The position numbers and the translations under genes are program-made. Below, piece by piece: positions 14,041-24,206 of a stretch of DNA of 31,565 bases (position 1 is the first letter of the stretch; every line of letters begins with the position of its first letter). The stretch is from the IMG/VR virus record IMGVR_UViG_3300045125_000055, positions 1 through 31,565 of that record. One strand, written 5' to 3'. The stretch is from a virus. The notes beneath the pieces are model-generated. The model was not told where the DNA came from, did not search any database, and was given only the letters and a program-made list of their open reading frames with translations.

Positions 14041-15206
14041 TAGATCCCTATCGTAACCGTCTTCAGAATATCGTAGAGAGCCGTCGTGCCGCTGCCAGAA
14101 CCCGCAGGGCCTTGCGGGCCTTGAGGACCGATTGCGCCTTGCGGTCCGGTGATCGAGTCTCCTTGAGGGCCTTGAGGTCCGATGTCACCTTGCGGTCCCG
14201 TGTCACCCTTCGCGCCCTGCGGACCGATTGATCCTGTGTCACCTTTTGCACCTTGTGGCCCGGTCGCGCCTTGCGGTCCTTGGCTGCCGACTGCACCCTG
14301 TGGACCGTCGGATCCTTGAGGCCCGGTATCGCCCTTTGCACCTTGTGGTCCGGTGGCTCCGGTGTCGCCTTTCGCGCCCTGAGGTCCCGTGTCTCCCTTT
14401 GCGCCCTGAGGTCCTGTATCGCCTTTCGCGCCCTGTGGACCCTGACCTTGGGCACCTTGGGCACCCGTGGCTCCCTGAGCTCCTTGCGCGCCCGTAGCGC
14501 CCTGAGGACCCGTCGCTCCTGACGGTCCTTCCTTGCCCTCGTCGCCCTGCGGTCCTTGCGCTCCGGTATCTCCCTGAGCTCCTTGAGCGCCTTGAGGTCC
14601 GGTATCGCCCTTGGCCCCCTGCGGCCCTTGGCTTCCCGTCAACCCGGTCGCGCCCTGCGGACCCGTGAGGAAGTTGGCGACGGGCGTGACCGTCACGATC
14701 ACCGACGGAGTCAGCGGTCGCGTCGGCGTCGTGCCCGTGGCGAAGGTTTCGATCGTCACGCCCGTGTCGGTCGTCGACCACTTCAGCTCGAAGTAGTCGC
14801 CTGCGTCGGCCGTGACGACGAAGTTCCACGCCTGAACGGACTCGTGCCCACCTTTGATCGTGAACTTCGAGTTCGTGTCGGCGACGTTCGTGCCGTTCTT
14901 CGACAGCCAAAGGTCGATGTCCGCATCTGACCCGCCGGAGTGCGCGAACTGCGCGCTGAACTGAATGTCGTACGTGCCGTCGTTGTCGACCTCGATGTGC
15001 GAACTCGACACCACCGAGACGCCCGTCGAGCCGGGGTCGGTGTTGTTGAGAGTGATCGCGTAGGCCGTGTTGGCCGAGGTTGCCGACTGATCCTGCGTCG
15101 ACCAGAACGAACCCCAGTACGCCGTGCCCGAGCCGGGATCAGCAGCGCCACCCCCATTCCGAAAGGCGGCCGTCGATCGCCGTGACCTTCGGCTCGTACC
15201 GATCAT
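14040..15206 (-). CDS. C1q-like and collagen-like fibre protein
   Basis: The open frame gives 388 aa from ATG 15206, overlapping the tip gene by 68 bases. Residues about 20-165 resemble a C1q/TNF-type jelly roll ([55 protein letters not shown]). This is followed by about 190 residues of Gly-X-Y collagen repeat and a short tail, [11 protein letters not shown]. The order is head first, collagen second, the reverse of animal C1q. No good ribosome site supports the start, and a shift at GGGGG near 15152 could fuse it to the C-terminus of the J-like tip protein, so it may be the tip protein's own fibre arm. Confidence 0.75.
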   Translation of the reverse strand: MIGTSRRSRRSTAAFRNGGGAADPGSGTAYWGSFWSTQDQSATSANTAYAITLNNTDPGSTGVSVVSSSHIEVDNDGTYDIQFSAQFAHSGGSDADIDLWLSKNGTNVADTNSKFTIKGGHESVQAWNFVVTADAGDYFELKWSTTDTGVTIETFATGTTPTRPLTPSVIVTVTPVANFLTGPQGATGLTGSQGPQGAKGDTGPQGAQGAQGDTGAQGPQGDEGKEGPSGATGPQGATGAQGAQGATGAQGAQGQGPQGAKGDTGPQGAKGDTGPQGAKGDTGATGPQGAKGDTGPQGSDGPQGAVGSQGPQGATGPQGAKGDTGSIGPQGAKGDTGPQGDIGPQGPQGDSITGPQGAIGPQGPQGPAGSGSGTTALYDILKTVTIGI

Positions 15207-18200
15207 GAGGTCGCCGCAGCGTGACGCGCACGTCGCCGCTCGTGATCGAGCTGGCCTCGAGCGTCACCATCTCGGTGTACGAGCCGCCGTTGATGCGGGT
15301 CTCGACGGTCGGCGTCAGCGCGTCGATGACGTCCGGCCAGCCGGACCACTTCATCACCGAGCCGATCGTCCCGCCCCATTCCCAACCCGCCTCGGCCCAC
15401 GTCGGATTCGGGCCGACCTCTTCGCCGGTCAGGTAGGCCGTCGCCCACGTCTCGTCGCAGTCGGCCCACGCGCGGCCGGATTCGTCCCACGTGCGCTCGA
15501 CGAGGTCAAGCGTCGACGAGACGAGCCACCACGCGCGGTTGCCCGTCGACGTAAACGCTGTCGAGACGTACGTGCCGGACAGGTTCGATCCCGACAGGAA
15601 CAGACTTCCCGATGTGACGGCCGTGTTCGACTTGCTGCCGGGGAACCCCGTGTCGGCGATGTTCTGCTTTGTCGTGTAGATCGAGGTCGGCGCTGTCGGG
15701 TCGACCCGCAGCGTCGTCGAAGATTCCGACAGGACGCCGCGCGCCGTCCTCGAGCGCACGTGCAGATAGAAAGTAGAGGTCGACGGGCACGCAACCGTGA
15801 ACGTATCGGAGCGCGTAAAGCCCAGCCTAGGTTCGCCGCCAAAGATTGAACCCGAACCCGATGCGTAACGGATCTCGTACCCGTCGACTGTTTGACCGGA
15901 CGGCGGCTTGATGAGCACGTGCAGCACCTGATTCGCGACGGTCGCGTAGACGGCCGCAGGCGGGCTAGGGGCGTTCGGTCGCCGCGCGGGTAGACGAATG
16001 CCTCGACGGCGTTGTCGGGCCGTCTGCGCGTCTCCTGAGCCGAGACGGGCACGACCCTGACGTTGTAGGTCTGGTCGGGCTCGACGTCGAACGTCGCCGA
16101 CTCTTGGAACCGACCGACGTACTCCCAGTCCTGGCCGTCGCCGCCGACCACCCCGTACCAGACGTCGGCCTTCTGCCACGCCGTTTCGAGCCGCCATTCC
16201 GCGCGGACGCGCGCTGAGGCCGCACGCTCCGGCGCAGCCCTCGGGGAACTCCTCGTAGACGCGCAGCCCGGTGACCTGCGCAGGCATCGCCCGAGGGTCG
16301 GGCATGATGTCCGTAAACGTCTCGATCTCGCCGGGGTCGTCGGTGTAAACCGTCGAGTTGTATTCGGTCGCCGTGATCCGGCGGGTGAAGTCCTCGTTGT
16401 GCGTGACGGACTGCACCTGAAAGAGCTTCGGCCAACCCGTCGCGCCGACAGCGCCGTAGCCGTACGGGTCACCTACCGTCGGCGTCACTCCGAGCGGCGT
16501 CGAGAACGTGATCGTCGAATGCTCGGCCTGATCGGTTCCGGTCGGCGTGCCGCTGATAACGGTGTCGACGCCGTTCGACACGACGCGAATGTAGACCGTC
16601 GCGCCGGACAGGTCGGCCGTCAGCACCTGCGTGTCGATCTGAATCGACGAAGCCGAGTTCACCGCGAGGATGCGGCCGCCCTTGCCCTTGTTCGAGGCGT
16701 CGTGCTGAATCCGCACCACGTCCATCGGCATCACCGCGATACCCTCGATGCCGACACTAAACTCGACGGTGCGGCTCACGTTCGAGGCAATGAGGATGCG
16801 GCGCTTGGCGAGTCGGTTGGCTTGAATCGCGCGCGTGATTCCGGTGCCGGAAATCGACTCCTTGCGGACGGCCTCACCGGCGACGAGCGCCGCCGACTCG
16901 ACCTGCAGGGCCTGCTCGGCCTCGTAGTTCGTGGCGGCGTTGTAGTACTGCACCTCGACGGCGTTCGGCCTCGAGCGGTTGCCGAGGTACTGCACGGCGA
17001 AGTCACGCACGTTCCCCATCGAGAACACGCCCGTGACGGTCTTGGCGTTGTCCGGGATGGCCGTGACCTTCGACCCGACGAACAGCAGCCGGGCAAAGTG
17101 CGACGTCGCGAGCGAGGAGACGAGATCCCACCCCGACGTCGCCGAGTCGACGAGCAGGTCGCATTGGGCACGGACGCCGTTGCCGACCTCGGGGATCGTG
17201 TCGGCGTAGTCCGCCCAGTCCTTGAAGGACTGCAGGTCGATGTTGTCGAGCGTGAGTTGGCCGTTGCGGCCGAGCCCGTAGTTCTTGTCGAGGAGGATGT
17301 CGAGGACCACCCAAGCCGGGTTCTGCGTCCACTGCTGGGTGAAGTTCGGGTTGGTCGTCGAGACGCCGTCCCAGACGTAGACGCGGCGACCCTTGACGAC
17401 CGACGTGACGTTCGGAATCGAGGTGCCGATCGTGTCGCTGCCCGTTGCGATCAGGCCGAGCAGCGCCTTGCCCGGATAGGTCAGGCGGTCGCCGGTGATC
17501 TCGTTGACCTCGTACAGCGTCGACTGAGTCGTGGTGTTCGCGCCGTCGGGATAGCCGGGGTAGAGGCGCTCGACCTCAATCTCGTAGGTCTTCTCGGCCG
17601 GGAAGTCAATGCGATACAGCGCCGACACCTCGGCTCGGCTGTTCTTGATGACCGCGAGCGTGGCGTTGTTGATCGCCGTCTGCGCGCCCGCGCTGACCGG
17701 GATGCCGCCGCCGACGATCTTCTGCGGCAGCGATGTCCACGACGTCGTCCCCTGCTCGCGGAATCGAATCTTGAACGTCGCGACCGTCGAGGACGAGTTG
17801 ACCGTGTAGAGGCCCTGCGGGAAGAGGATTAGAACCTCCGCCGCGGTGACCGCATCCGAAGTCGTGTAGACGTAGGGCTGCGACTGATACAGCGTGGCGT
17901 TCACGCCGATGCTGCTGATCGTCTCGTCGAAGCCGGGGATGTGCTCTTGATTCGACGACCCTAAGCGCGTCGAAACCGAGACCGTGTAGTTCGACGCCGG
18001 GTTCCCGTTTATCTGTATCGAGTCGGGAATCGCAGCGCCGACGAGATCATCCTGATCCGAGTCGAGACCGCCGATGGATTGGACTGGCCCACGCGAGAGC
18101 ATGAGCAGCATGTACAGCTGCCGACGCCCGTCGGCGTCCACCCTCTGAAATGCCGAGACAATGTTTCCTGCAACCTTGTGCTCGCCGTAAACGACAGGCT

Positions 18201-18294
18201 GCGGAATGCCAACCGTCGACGTGTTGCGAAACCCTTCGAGGTCGAACCCTGGCCTCCCCTCTTCTTGGGGCTCGGCCTGACCTTGCGCCGACAA
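15139..18294 (-). CDS. J: Tail tip protein, J-like (central fibre), frame broken
   Basis: About 1,050 aa, the host-range tip protein of a lambda-like tail. The start reads [20 protein letters not shown] with the PVVYG motif typical of this family; [17 protein letters not shown] and the [20 protein letters not shown] region match the conserved J core. Fibronectin-type domains follow. From about 16245 to 15970 the assembled frame is wrong: the true reading there is [19 protein letters not shown] through EAFVYPRGD, recovered by two opposite shifts. The first codon is TTG 18294, but a fusion with the upstream I-like domain is equally possible. The C-terminus is rich in Trp ([11 protein letters not shown]-like segments). 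Confidence 0.85.
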   Translation of the reverse strand: MSAQGQAEPQEEGRPGFDLEGFRNTSTVGIPQPVVYGEHKVAGNIVSAFQRVDADGRRQLYMLLMLSRGPVQSIGGLDSDQDDLVGAAIPDSIQINGNPASNYTVSVSTRLGSSNQEHIPGFDETISSIGVNATLYQSQPYVYTTSDAVTAAEVLILFPQGLYTVNSSSTVATFKIRFREQGTTSWTSLPQKIVGGGIPVSAGAQTAINNATLAVIKNSRAEVSALYRIDFPAEKTYEIEVERLYPGYPDGANTTTQSTLYEVNEITGDRLTYPGKALLGLIATGSDTIGTSIPNVTSVVKGRRVYVWDGVSTTNPNFTQQWTQNPAWVVLDILLDKNYGLGRNGQLTLDNIDLQSFKDWADYADTIPEVGNGVRAQCDLLVDSATSGWDLVSSLATSHFARLLFVGSKVTAIPDNAKTVTGVFSMGNVRDFAVQYLGNRSRPNAVEVQYYNAATNYEAEQALQVESAALVAGEAVRKESISGTGITRAIQANRLAKRRILIASNVSRTVEFSVGIEGIAVMPMDVVRIQHDASNKGKGGRILAVNSASSIQIDTQVLTADLSGATVYIRVVSNGVDTVISGTPTGTDQAEHSTITFSTPLGVTPTVGDPYGYGAVGATGWPKLFQVQSVTHNEDFTRRITATEYNSTVYTDDPGEIETFTDIMPDPRAMPAQVTGLRVYEEFPEGCAGACGLSARPRGMAARNGVAEGRRLVRGGRRRRPGLGVRRSVPRVGDVRRRARPDLQRQGRARLGSGDAQTARQRRRGIRLPARRPNAPSPPAAVYATVANQVLHVLIKPPSGQTVDGYEIRYASGSGSIFGGEPRLGFTRSDTFTVACPSTSTFYLHVRSRTARGVLSESSTTLRVDPTAPTSIYTTKQNIADTGFPGSKSNTAVTSGSLFLSGSNLSGTYVSTAFTSTGNRAWWLVSSTLDLVERTWDESGRAWADCDETWATAYLTGEEVGPNPTWAEAGWEWGGTIGSVMKWSGWPDVIDALTPTVETRINGGSYTEMVTLEASSITSGDVRVTLRRPHDRYEPKVTAIDGRLSEWGWRC

Positions 18295-18955
18295 CCTTCT
18301 GCAGGACCATGCCTGCGACCATCAGCCCGAAGCCGATGAAGATGTCGGTCATGACCGTCGCGACGGTGAGTCCCGGCCCGGCCGGGGTCGCGAAGAACAG
18401 CAGCAGTTCGCCGCGCTCGGCGACGCGGTCCCAGTCCTTCGACGGCCCGTGCAGGTCTAGGAAGCCCTCGGCCCACGTGGGCGCGTAGTCGCGGACGCGC
18501 ATGCCGGGGCGGCTCTGCCGTACGGTGCGCTGCGACGGGCTGAGCACGTCGGGCACCTCCACCACCGTGATGCCGTCGAGATCCATCGGCAACATCGGCG
18601 CGTCGCCCACGTCGCCTGGCCTGCCGACCCACATGACGTTGCCCGTCTTGCGGATCGACTCGTAGGAGTCGACGCGCACGCACGAACCCTCGACCGAGTG
18701 CAGCACCTTGTTCTTGCCGATGAACAGGGCCACGTGATTGATCACCCCGTCCTTGCCGAGCACCACGATGTCGAGAGGCTCGGGGTTGTCGACGTCGACG
18801 CGCGTCCAGCCGTTGCCTCCGAGATACGCCGCGGGGTGTGCGGCGATGATCTTGCCATGGCGACGGTACATCTCGGCGACGAGCAGCCAACAGCCGAGCG
18901 GTTCGTGCGGCTGACCGAGCAGGTCGTGCCACTTTTCGTGCGCGATTTCAGACAC
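18291..18955 (-). CDS. NlpC/P60 tail peptidase fused to I-like membrane domain (K-I)
   Basis: GTG 18955 overlaps the L-like gene by 8 bases. Residues about 5-115 are an NlpC/P60 cysteine peptidase: EPLGCWLLVAEMYRRHG (catalytic Cys), PLDIVVLGKDGVINHVALFI (His). Such tail peptidases cut peptidoglycan stems during DNA entry. It continues in frame with an I-like part: DGITVVEVPDVLSP, an RVAERGELLLFFATPAGPG strand and a Gly-rich membrane helix, [20 protein letters not shown]. In lambda these are separate genes K and I; here no stop separates them, but ATG 18595 or 18586 could start a separate I. The frame has no stop before the J-like region, so the 3' end is approximate. Confidence 0.7.
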
Positions 18956-19627
18956 GGGCAGGCCCCTTCGGAATGCCGGGGAACCCGCCGAAGCGGGCCG
19001 GGTGTGCTTGAACTGACCGTTCGCGGCCTCATTCAGGCCGTGCGCGCGGCAGCCGTTGTCGCCGCCGATCGTGTAGTCGCAGGTCGAGCCGTCGAAGTTC
19101 GGGTTCGTCGACGAGATCAGGTTCGGCAGCGAGATCTGGTAGGCGCATTCCGTGCCACCGTACTGGTAGTCGCAGCGGCTCCGGAACTGCCGACGAGCCG
19201 GGAACGGCGCGTCGAACAACTGGTACACGCCGATGCGGAACGTCGCGACGTCGAGGTTGATGGTGGCCTCGATGACGCGCCACTCGCCGAACTCGAGCAC
19301 CGCCGTGCTGCCAAGGTTCTTGGCGTAGATGCGCACGCGGCGGTCGAGCAGGCCGCCCGCCTCGAGATAGTTGGCCATCTCGCGCGAGAGGTTCGACACC
19401 GTCACCACGGGCTGCGACAGGTTGCCGTCGACGTCGCGGTTCCAGCTGCCTAGCGAGATCGGGAACGCCTGATAGGTGATTCCTGCATGCACAACGGTCG
19501 TGTCGTGACCGACGAGCGCGGCCTTGTTCGAGCCGTCCAAGTCGATCAGGAAGAGGTAGACCCAACCGTTCTGCGAGTGCAGGAGATTCTTAAGGGAGAC
19601 GAGCGAGGAGTCGATGTTCTGCGGCAT
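18948..19627 (-). CDS. L: Tail tip protein, L-like, frame broken near the end
   Basis: A 226-aa protein after repair. ATG 19627 overlaps the previous stop as TAATG. The C-terminal half has four spaced cysteines (CDYQ, ECAY, CDYT, GCRA), as in lambda gpL, which holds an iron-sulfur cluster. The end repairs cleanly: a GGG run at 18995-18997 needs one base, giving FGGFPGIPKGPARV and a stop at 18948, the usual family ending. The N-terminal half (NLLHSQNGWVYLFLIDLDGS) forms the ring domain below the tube. Confidence 0.8.
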
Positions 19628-20079
19628 TAGCCCAAGACCTCCTCGACCGTAGCCGAGCAGTTGTACACGGCGTACTGCACGCGCTCGACGCGCATGTCGG
19701 TCGTGAACCGGACGTTCAGGCTTTCGAGCGTGTCCGGGTCCGACCATCCGAACGACCGGAACCGCGACTGCACCGAGGTCGTGAGCGCCACAAGCGTGTC
19801 CTTCTCCGACGACGGAATCGCCACCCAGTTCAGAACCCACCGACGGCGGCGGCGCGTCGTCGCCGAGAAGGTCGTCGTGTAGCCTCCGTCGCTGTTGAAC
19901 TCGTTGACCTCCCACTGGTCGTCGATCGGTTGGCTGTACGACGGCGCAACCGTCAGCGTGTCGGAGGTCGTGTTGTTCTCGATGGCCGTCGAGATCTGCG
20001 TGTACCCGGCGAAGTCGGCCGCGAGAACCGGCTCCGAATCGAGCGGCGGCAGCAGCGTGGCGGGGTTGATGTCGCGCAC
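19627..20079 (-). CDS. M: Tail tip protein, M-like
   Basis: A 150-aa protein. I use GTG 20079; no ATG is available between it and the upstream TAG at 20104, and the ribosome site is weak. Its features match the gpM/distal-tail type: SDGGYTTTFSATTRRRRRW, WVLNWVAIPSSEKDTLVALT (the W-hydrophobic-W strand of this family), FGWSDPDTLESLNVRFTTD and a YNCSATVEEVLG end. It lies between the tape-measure block and the L-like gene, where lambda has M. Confidence 0.65.
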   Translation of the reverse strand: MRDINPATLLPPLDSEPVLAADFAGYTQISTAIENNTTSDTLTVAPSYSQPIDDQWEVNEFNSDGGYTTTFSATTRRRRRWVLNWVAIPSSEKDTLVALTTSVQSRFRSFGWSDPDTLESLNVRFTTDMRVERVQYAVYNCSATVEEVLG

Positions 20080-20103
20080 GATGAACTTGTCGAAGGCGAT
20101 GTT

Positions 20104-20955
20104 CTATCCTGCCGTAGTGCCATCGATACGACGAAGGATAGGCAAAAGATATTTGACGTAGGGATCGAGGTAGGTGGTCCACGCCGCCGGAGTCGGATCT
20201 GAGCTCCCTGCAACCGTATCCGAATCGGTGAAGTTCCGGCAGACCAGTCCCTGATAGAAGTTCTTCGACGCGAACGAAGAGATTTGCACGCCGAACAGGT
20301 AGTTGTAAAGCGGCGCGCTGACGGCCGCGAAGGTGAGCTGCGGCACGTCGTCGATGAACAGGGTCGAGTCGACGACGTCGCCCGCAACGGACAGGTGCAC
20401 CTCGGTTTTCATCGTGTGAGTCGACCCGGCCGCCCACGTCGCGATCGACACCGACGGACCGAACTGCGTCGGCACGGCAGTGGTGCCAGTGACGTAGGCG
20501 TGCGTCAGCCGCACCGTGCCGCCGTCGTTCAGGTTCTGAAACAGCCAACAGAAGCCCTTGCCTGTCGACTCGCCGAGGTACATAAGTCCGACGTGCATGT
20601 CGTCGTCGACGGCGGTGGTCGTGAGAGGGAACGTCGACGGCATCGTGATGTCGACCTGCACCGTGATGCGGCGTCCACCGTTCGGCTTGCCCGGAAGGTG
20701 AAACGCCTGAGTCCAGATCGAAGACTTCAATCGGCAGATCGAGGTGCGCGCAAGGTAGGGGCTGAATGCGCCGTTGTATGGTGGCGCAATGATGGCCGTC
20801 GCCATGAGAGGCGTGCGGCACTCAAGCCGTTCAGCGTTGACCTTCCAGTAGCCCGTGATCGAGGTGAACGGGAACTCCTGATCGACTGGCCAGAACTCGC
20901 CCGAGTACGGTGCCGTCTGCCCCGTGAACGTGATGTTCGACAGGATCGACGTCAT
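20104..20955 (-). CDS. Minor tail protein of unknown type, jelly-roll-like
   Basis: A 283-aa protein from ATG 20955 (ATGA overlap with the tape-measure stop). It is beta-rich with repeating strand patterns (GRRITVQVDITMPSTFPL; HTMKTEVHLSVAGDVVDSTL; FIDDVPQLTFAAVSAP) that look like a concanavalin/LamG-like sandwich. No known family is identified. Its place directly after the tape measure suggests a tail-tip or side-fibre part, possibly carbohydrate binding. Confidence 0.6.
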   Translation of the reverse strand: MTSILSNITFTGQTAPYSGEFWPVDQEFPFTSITGYWKVNAERLECRTPLMATAIIAPPYNGAFSPYLARTSICRLKSSIWTQAFHLPGKPNGGRRITVQVDITMPSTFPLTTTAVDDDMHVGLMYLGESTGKGFCWLFQNLNDGGTVRLTHAYVTGTTAVPTQFGPSVSIATWAAGSTHTMKTEVHLSVAGDVVDSTLFIDDVPQLTFAAVSAPLYNYLFGVQISSFASKNFYQGLVCRNFTDSDTVAGSSDPTPAAWTTYLDPYVKYLLPILRRIDGTTAG

Positions 20956-22448
20956 GTGATCTGCAACCGGCGACGCACGCCTGCGTCCGACGAGGCAAGG
21001 TTCATGACCGCCGTGCGGACTTCGCGTGCCACAGCGCCGGGGTCGCGTGCGCCGTTCACGTTGATCACGACAGCGCCCGTCCGACGGCCAGCCGAACCGC
21101 TCGGAATGTACGACGGTATGTCTCCCGCCTGATTGACCGTGCGTTCGGGCGTGCCGCCTGCCGAACCTAGGGCGCTGCCGATCAGGCTCTTGAACAATCC
21201 GGTCAGGGCCTCGGACGCCATCATGCGGCCCGTGTCGTACAGGATCGATCCGACCATGTCGGTGAACGCCTTGGCCACTGACTTCGTGCCGTCGATGACG
21301 GCCTCAAAGTTCGTGATGAAGGCATCGGACATCATCTGCGCTGAAGCGGTGATCGAGGCATCGAGCTCGTCGACCCGCTTCTTGTAGGCTTGGAAGGCTT
21401 CCTCGTTGCGCTGACGGTCGCGCTCAAGGGCTTCCTTGAGCAGGTCGCTGCGCTCCTGCAATCGCCGCGCTTGATCTTCGGCCGCTTTGGCTTCGCGCGC
21501 GTCGATCTCGTCCCACATCGAATCCCATGAGTCGGTCCAGTATTCACGCTCGAAGTCGGCAATCTCTTTGAAGACCGACTTCAAACCGCGCAGGCCCTCG
21601 CCGACTTCTCTGTCCAACGCCTTGCGTCGTTCGAGTTGTTGGTTCGCCCATTCTTCTTGGCGTCCGACGGCGGCCCAAGCGTTTGCAAGATCCTCGAGGA
21701 GGATGGTGTCCTCGATCTCCTGCGAGAGCCTGTAATACTCGCGCAGACCCTTCAGAGCGTCTTTGACCTGCGGGTCGCGGGCCGCCTGCGCCGCGGCTGC
21801 AAGCTGCTCCTTCTGAACATCGAGGATCTGTTTCTCGACGGCGTATCTCTGCTCGGCCAACTTGACGCGCTCTTCGGCCTTCCTGATTGCCTCATCCTCG
21901 GCACGAAGCATGCCTTGGTAGTAGGGCGAGTTCAGCTGCGCCTCGGTCGTTGGCTTGCCTTGGAAGGTGCGGTATTGGTCCCGCAACTTCTGCAGCTCGG
22001 CCTGCGCCGCGCCCACCTCTGTCAACTGCGGCCCGTCGGTGACCTGCTTGAACCGTCGCGTCAGGTCGTCGAAGAAGCTGACGAGCAGGCCGCCCTTCGA
22101 CAGCAGCTGGCCGACGAACTTATCCCACGCCGCGCCGAGCCTGTTGAACGCCTCCGCGCCTTCGCGCAGGGCCATGGCCTCCTTGACGCTGAAGGTTGCC
22201 TGATACTTCTTAGCGTCCGGTGCGAACTCGTTGAACTTCTGCCCCGCCCACTGGAACGCCTCGCCGACCTTTTTGATGCCGTCGACGACGCCCTTGAACG
22301 CCTGCATCGAGAAGCTCGTGAAGAACTTCTTCGCTAGACCCACCGCATCGTTGATAAAGGACGTGAACCCCCGGCCGATCTTCGTGATCACCGGGGTCAT
22401 CTCGTCTTTTACTTTGATGACGACTTGGAGGATTGAGTCATTTCCCAT
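20952..22448 (-). CDS. Tail tape-measure protein
   Basis: A 498-aa protein from ATG 22448, overlapping the chaperone gene by 40 bases. The N-terminal region (ILQVVIKVKDEMTPVITKIG) is the usual tape-measure opening. A long coiled-coil middle follows (AEERVKLAEQRYAVEKQILD; ARRLQERSDLLKEALERDRQ). The C-terminal hydrophobic part, SILYDTGRMMASEALTGLFK through SLIGSALGSAGG, matches the tape-measure tail. By the rule of about 0.15 nm per residue it predicts a tail near 75 nm, a short siphovirus tail. Confidence 0.85.
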   Translation of the reverse strand: MGNDSILQVVIKVKDEMTPVITKIGRGFTSFINDAVGLAKKFFTSFSMQAFKGVVDGIKKVGEAFQWAGQKFNEFAPDAKKYQATFSVKEAMALREGAEAFNRLGAAWDKFVGQLLSKGGLLVSFFDDLTRRFKQVTDGPQLTEVGAAQAELQKLRDQYRTFQGKPTTEAQLNSPYYQGMLRAEDEAIRKAEERVKLAEQRYAVEKQILDVQKEQLAAAAQAARDPQVKDALKGLREYYRLSQEIEDTILLEDLANAWAAVGRQEEWANQQLERRKALDREVGEGLRGLKSVFKEIADFEREYWTDSWDSMWDEIDAREAKAAEDQARRLQERSDLLKEALERDRQRNEEAFQAYKKRVDELDASITASAQMMSDAFITNFEAVIDGTKSVAKAFTDMVGSILYDTGRMMASEALTGLFKSLIGSALGSAGGTPERTVNQAGDIPSYIPSGSAGRRTGAVVINVNGARDPGAVAREVRTAVMNLASSDAGVRRRLQIT

Positions 22449-23203
22449 TCGGATTCTCGGTGCTTGGCCTGCTCGCTGCCGATGATCTGCATCGACACCA
22501 ACCACGCCTGCGTCTGATCCATTATGCCGCCTTCGACGGGTAGAAGACCCGCCTCAAGCAGAGCGTGCGACGAGATTGCAAGCCCGATCGAATGGTTGCG
22601 GTTCTTGTTCGGGCAGACGGTATGCGGTCGTCCTTTGGGGTTGCCCTTGCACAGGTCGCACTTGCGGTCGCGCCCGAAGCACCGCTCGCATGTGAGGTAC
22701 GCGAACGGGACGGACGCAGGGCCGTCGCAGCCCCACTGCTTGCGGAGCTGCTCGGAATGGACGCACCTGCGGCAGTCCTGCTCGAGCGCGCCAGCCGCTA
22801 CTGCTGCGCCGAGGATAAGCCCCCCAAGTCGGACTCCGACGGGGTGCTCCAGATCCTTGATCGCCGTGGCGATCTCGTAGCGGTGCTCCGGCGAAAGGCG
22901 CTCAAGGAAGTCGTCGGCGACGACGTGGTTCTTCATGCTGAACCGAACCTCGCGTCCCTCGGAGTCGAAGAAGTCGTTGCAGCCGATCAGGCCGAACCGC
23001 AGCAGCGTGAGGATGTTGCTGTAGTAGTTCGTCTTGACCTCTTTGGTCTCGGCGTCGTAGCCCATGATCGAGTCCTGCCACTCGGCATGTTGACGGATCG
23101 TGAGAGGACGGATGACGAACTTGGTCTGCTTTTCAGCAGGCAACGCACGGTCGCACGCGAGAACATATTTTGTCTCGCGGCGCGGATCTAAGGCGATGGG
23201 CAC
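22409..23203 (-). CDS. Tail assembly chaperone with cysteine-rich insert
   Basis: A 264-aa protein between tail tube and tape measure, where tail assembly chaperones are encoded. GTG 23203 has a strong AAAGGAGG site. Residues 1 to about 125 (KFVIRPLTIRQHAEWQDSIM; LERLSPEHRYEIATAIKDLE) resemble a G-type chaperone. The rest is T-like and ends MDQTQAWLVSMQIIGSEQAK. Between them sits a cysteine-rich region with nine Cys, including CRRC, CERC, CDLC and CP, likely one or two zinc knuckles. A six-G run lies at the boundary of the two halves. The G and T parts are in one frame as assembled, so no programmed frameshift is needed for a fusion. Confidence 0.7.
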   Translation of the reverse strand: MPIALDPRRETKYVLACDRALPAEKQTKFVIRPLTIRQHAEWQDSIMGYDAETKEVKTNYYSNILTLLRFGLIGCNDFFDSEGREVRFSMKNHVVADDFLERLSPEHRYEIATAIKDLEHPVGVRLGGLILGAAVAAGALEQDCRRCVHSEQLRKQWGCDGPASVPFAYLTCERCFGRDRKCDLCKGNPKGRPHTVCPNKNRNHSIGLAISSHALLEAGLLPVEGGIMDQTQAWLVSMQIIGSEQAKHRESEWEMTQSSKSSSK

Positions 23204-23210
23204 GGCGATG

Positions 23211-23219
23211 CCCTCCTTT
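23211..23219 (-). promoter_or_regulatory. Strong ribosome site of the tail chaperone gene
   Basis: AAAGGAGGG lies about seven bases before GTG 23203, in the short gap after the tail tube gene. It decides the GTG start. Confidence 0.75.
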
Positions 23220-23221
23220 CA

Positions 23222-24196
23222 TCAATCGAACGCGATGCTGGCTTCGGAGTCGGTGGTCGTGTGGACCACCTCGAAGGTCAGGTTGGCGGTCAGGATTCCG
23301 TTTCGGTTTCCGTGCGTGAGCGCAGTGATGTGCGTCTTCGGGAACGTAAACACTGCGACGCCCGTGAGGTCGAACGTCTGCGCGATCTCGGTGTTGTTGA
23401 CGAAAAGGTCGTGCAGGTTGTTGGAGTCGTCGGCCTCTAGGCCGAGGTCAGGATCGATCGTTCCGGTCGGGCGGCGGTCGGTGATCACGTAATGGAGGCA
23501 TCCCGTGGCCGCGTTGACCGACTCGCGTTCGGCGAGCACATTCCCCGTGTCGAAGGAGAACGTCGTCAGCGCCATGTTGGTGGCACTTCCTTGGAACGAG
23601 TAGGCGATGCCTTGGAAGATCGGAGGCACGCCGGACTCGTGGGTCACGTTCTGCATGGTCGCGTCAGCCACGGCCTCGAGAACGCCTTGGAACGTGAAGT
23701 TCGCCATCAGCACCGAGCCGACGGACCCCGTGAAGGTCACGTTGCCCATCGCACCCTTGACGCTGACGGCCAAACCGTTCGCGCCGATGCCGCGGCCGCC
23801 GATGATGATTTCCATCGAGAGGCACTTCATGTCGGCGTAGAGGGAGGTCGGCTTGTATTCGATGGCACCCGATCCCACGTCCTTCCAGCCGCAGCCCTGA
23901 AGGAGCGTGAACCAAGCATTGGCCGTCGTCGTCGTGCCCGTTCGGCGGCACTCGACCGAGAAGGAGACGGTCACCGGCTGCTTGCCGACGATGCCTTTGT
24001 ACTTGGTGAGGCTCTGCCACTGCGGGTCGCGGTCGTACCGGGTCTGATTGAGGGTGACCGAGATGTTCTGCGCGAGGAACTTGTAGTCATTCGTCGTCGC
24101 GTTCGTGTAGGTCGGAGCGGCGTACGTGCCACGGGTGCTCTCGGCGACCACGCCGATCTGACAAAGGCGAGCGAGGAGGACGTTGTTCAGTGCCAT
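23222..24196 (-). CDS. Major tail tube protein
   Basis: A 324-aa protein. The N-terminus (MALNNVLLARLCQIGVVAES) and the repeated Gly/Thr beta strands (PVTVSFSVECRRTGTTTTAN; GAMGNVTFTGSVGSVLMANF; GVAVFTFPKTHITALTHGN) are those of phage tail-tube proteins. It polymerises into the tail tube. The start ATG 24196 has GAGG upstream. It lies between the tail terminator and chaperone, the standard order. Confidence 0.85.
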   Translation of the reverse strand: MALNNVLLARLCQIGVVAESTRGTYAAPTYTNATTNDYKFLAQNISVTLNQTRYDRDPQWQSLTKYKGIVGKQPVTVSFSVECRRTGTTTTANAWFTLLQGCGWKDVGSGAIEYKPTSLYADMKCLSMEIIIGGRGIGANGLAVSVKGAMGNVTFTGSVGSVLMANFTFQGVLEAVADATMQNVTHESGVPPIFQGIAYSFQGSATNMALTTFSFDTGNVLAERESVNAATGCLHYVITDRRPTGTIDPDLGLEADDSNNLHDLFVNNTEIAQTFDLTGVAVFTFPKTHITALTHGNRNGILTANLTFEVVHTTTDSEASIAFD

Positions 24197-24206
24197 GTGT
24201 GGTGCC

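Noticed and set aside
18047-20821. A 924-residue minus-strand open frame
   Set aside because: It joins shadow sequence with parts of L, K and I because of a missing base in L; ATG 19627 and GTG 18955 are the real starts.
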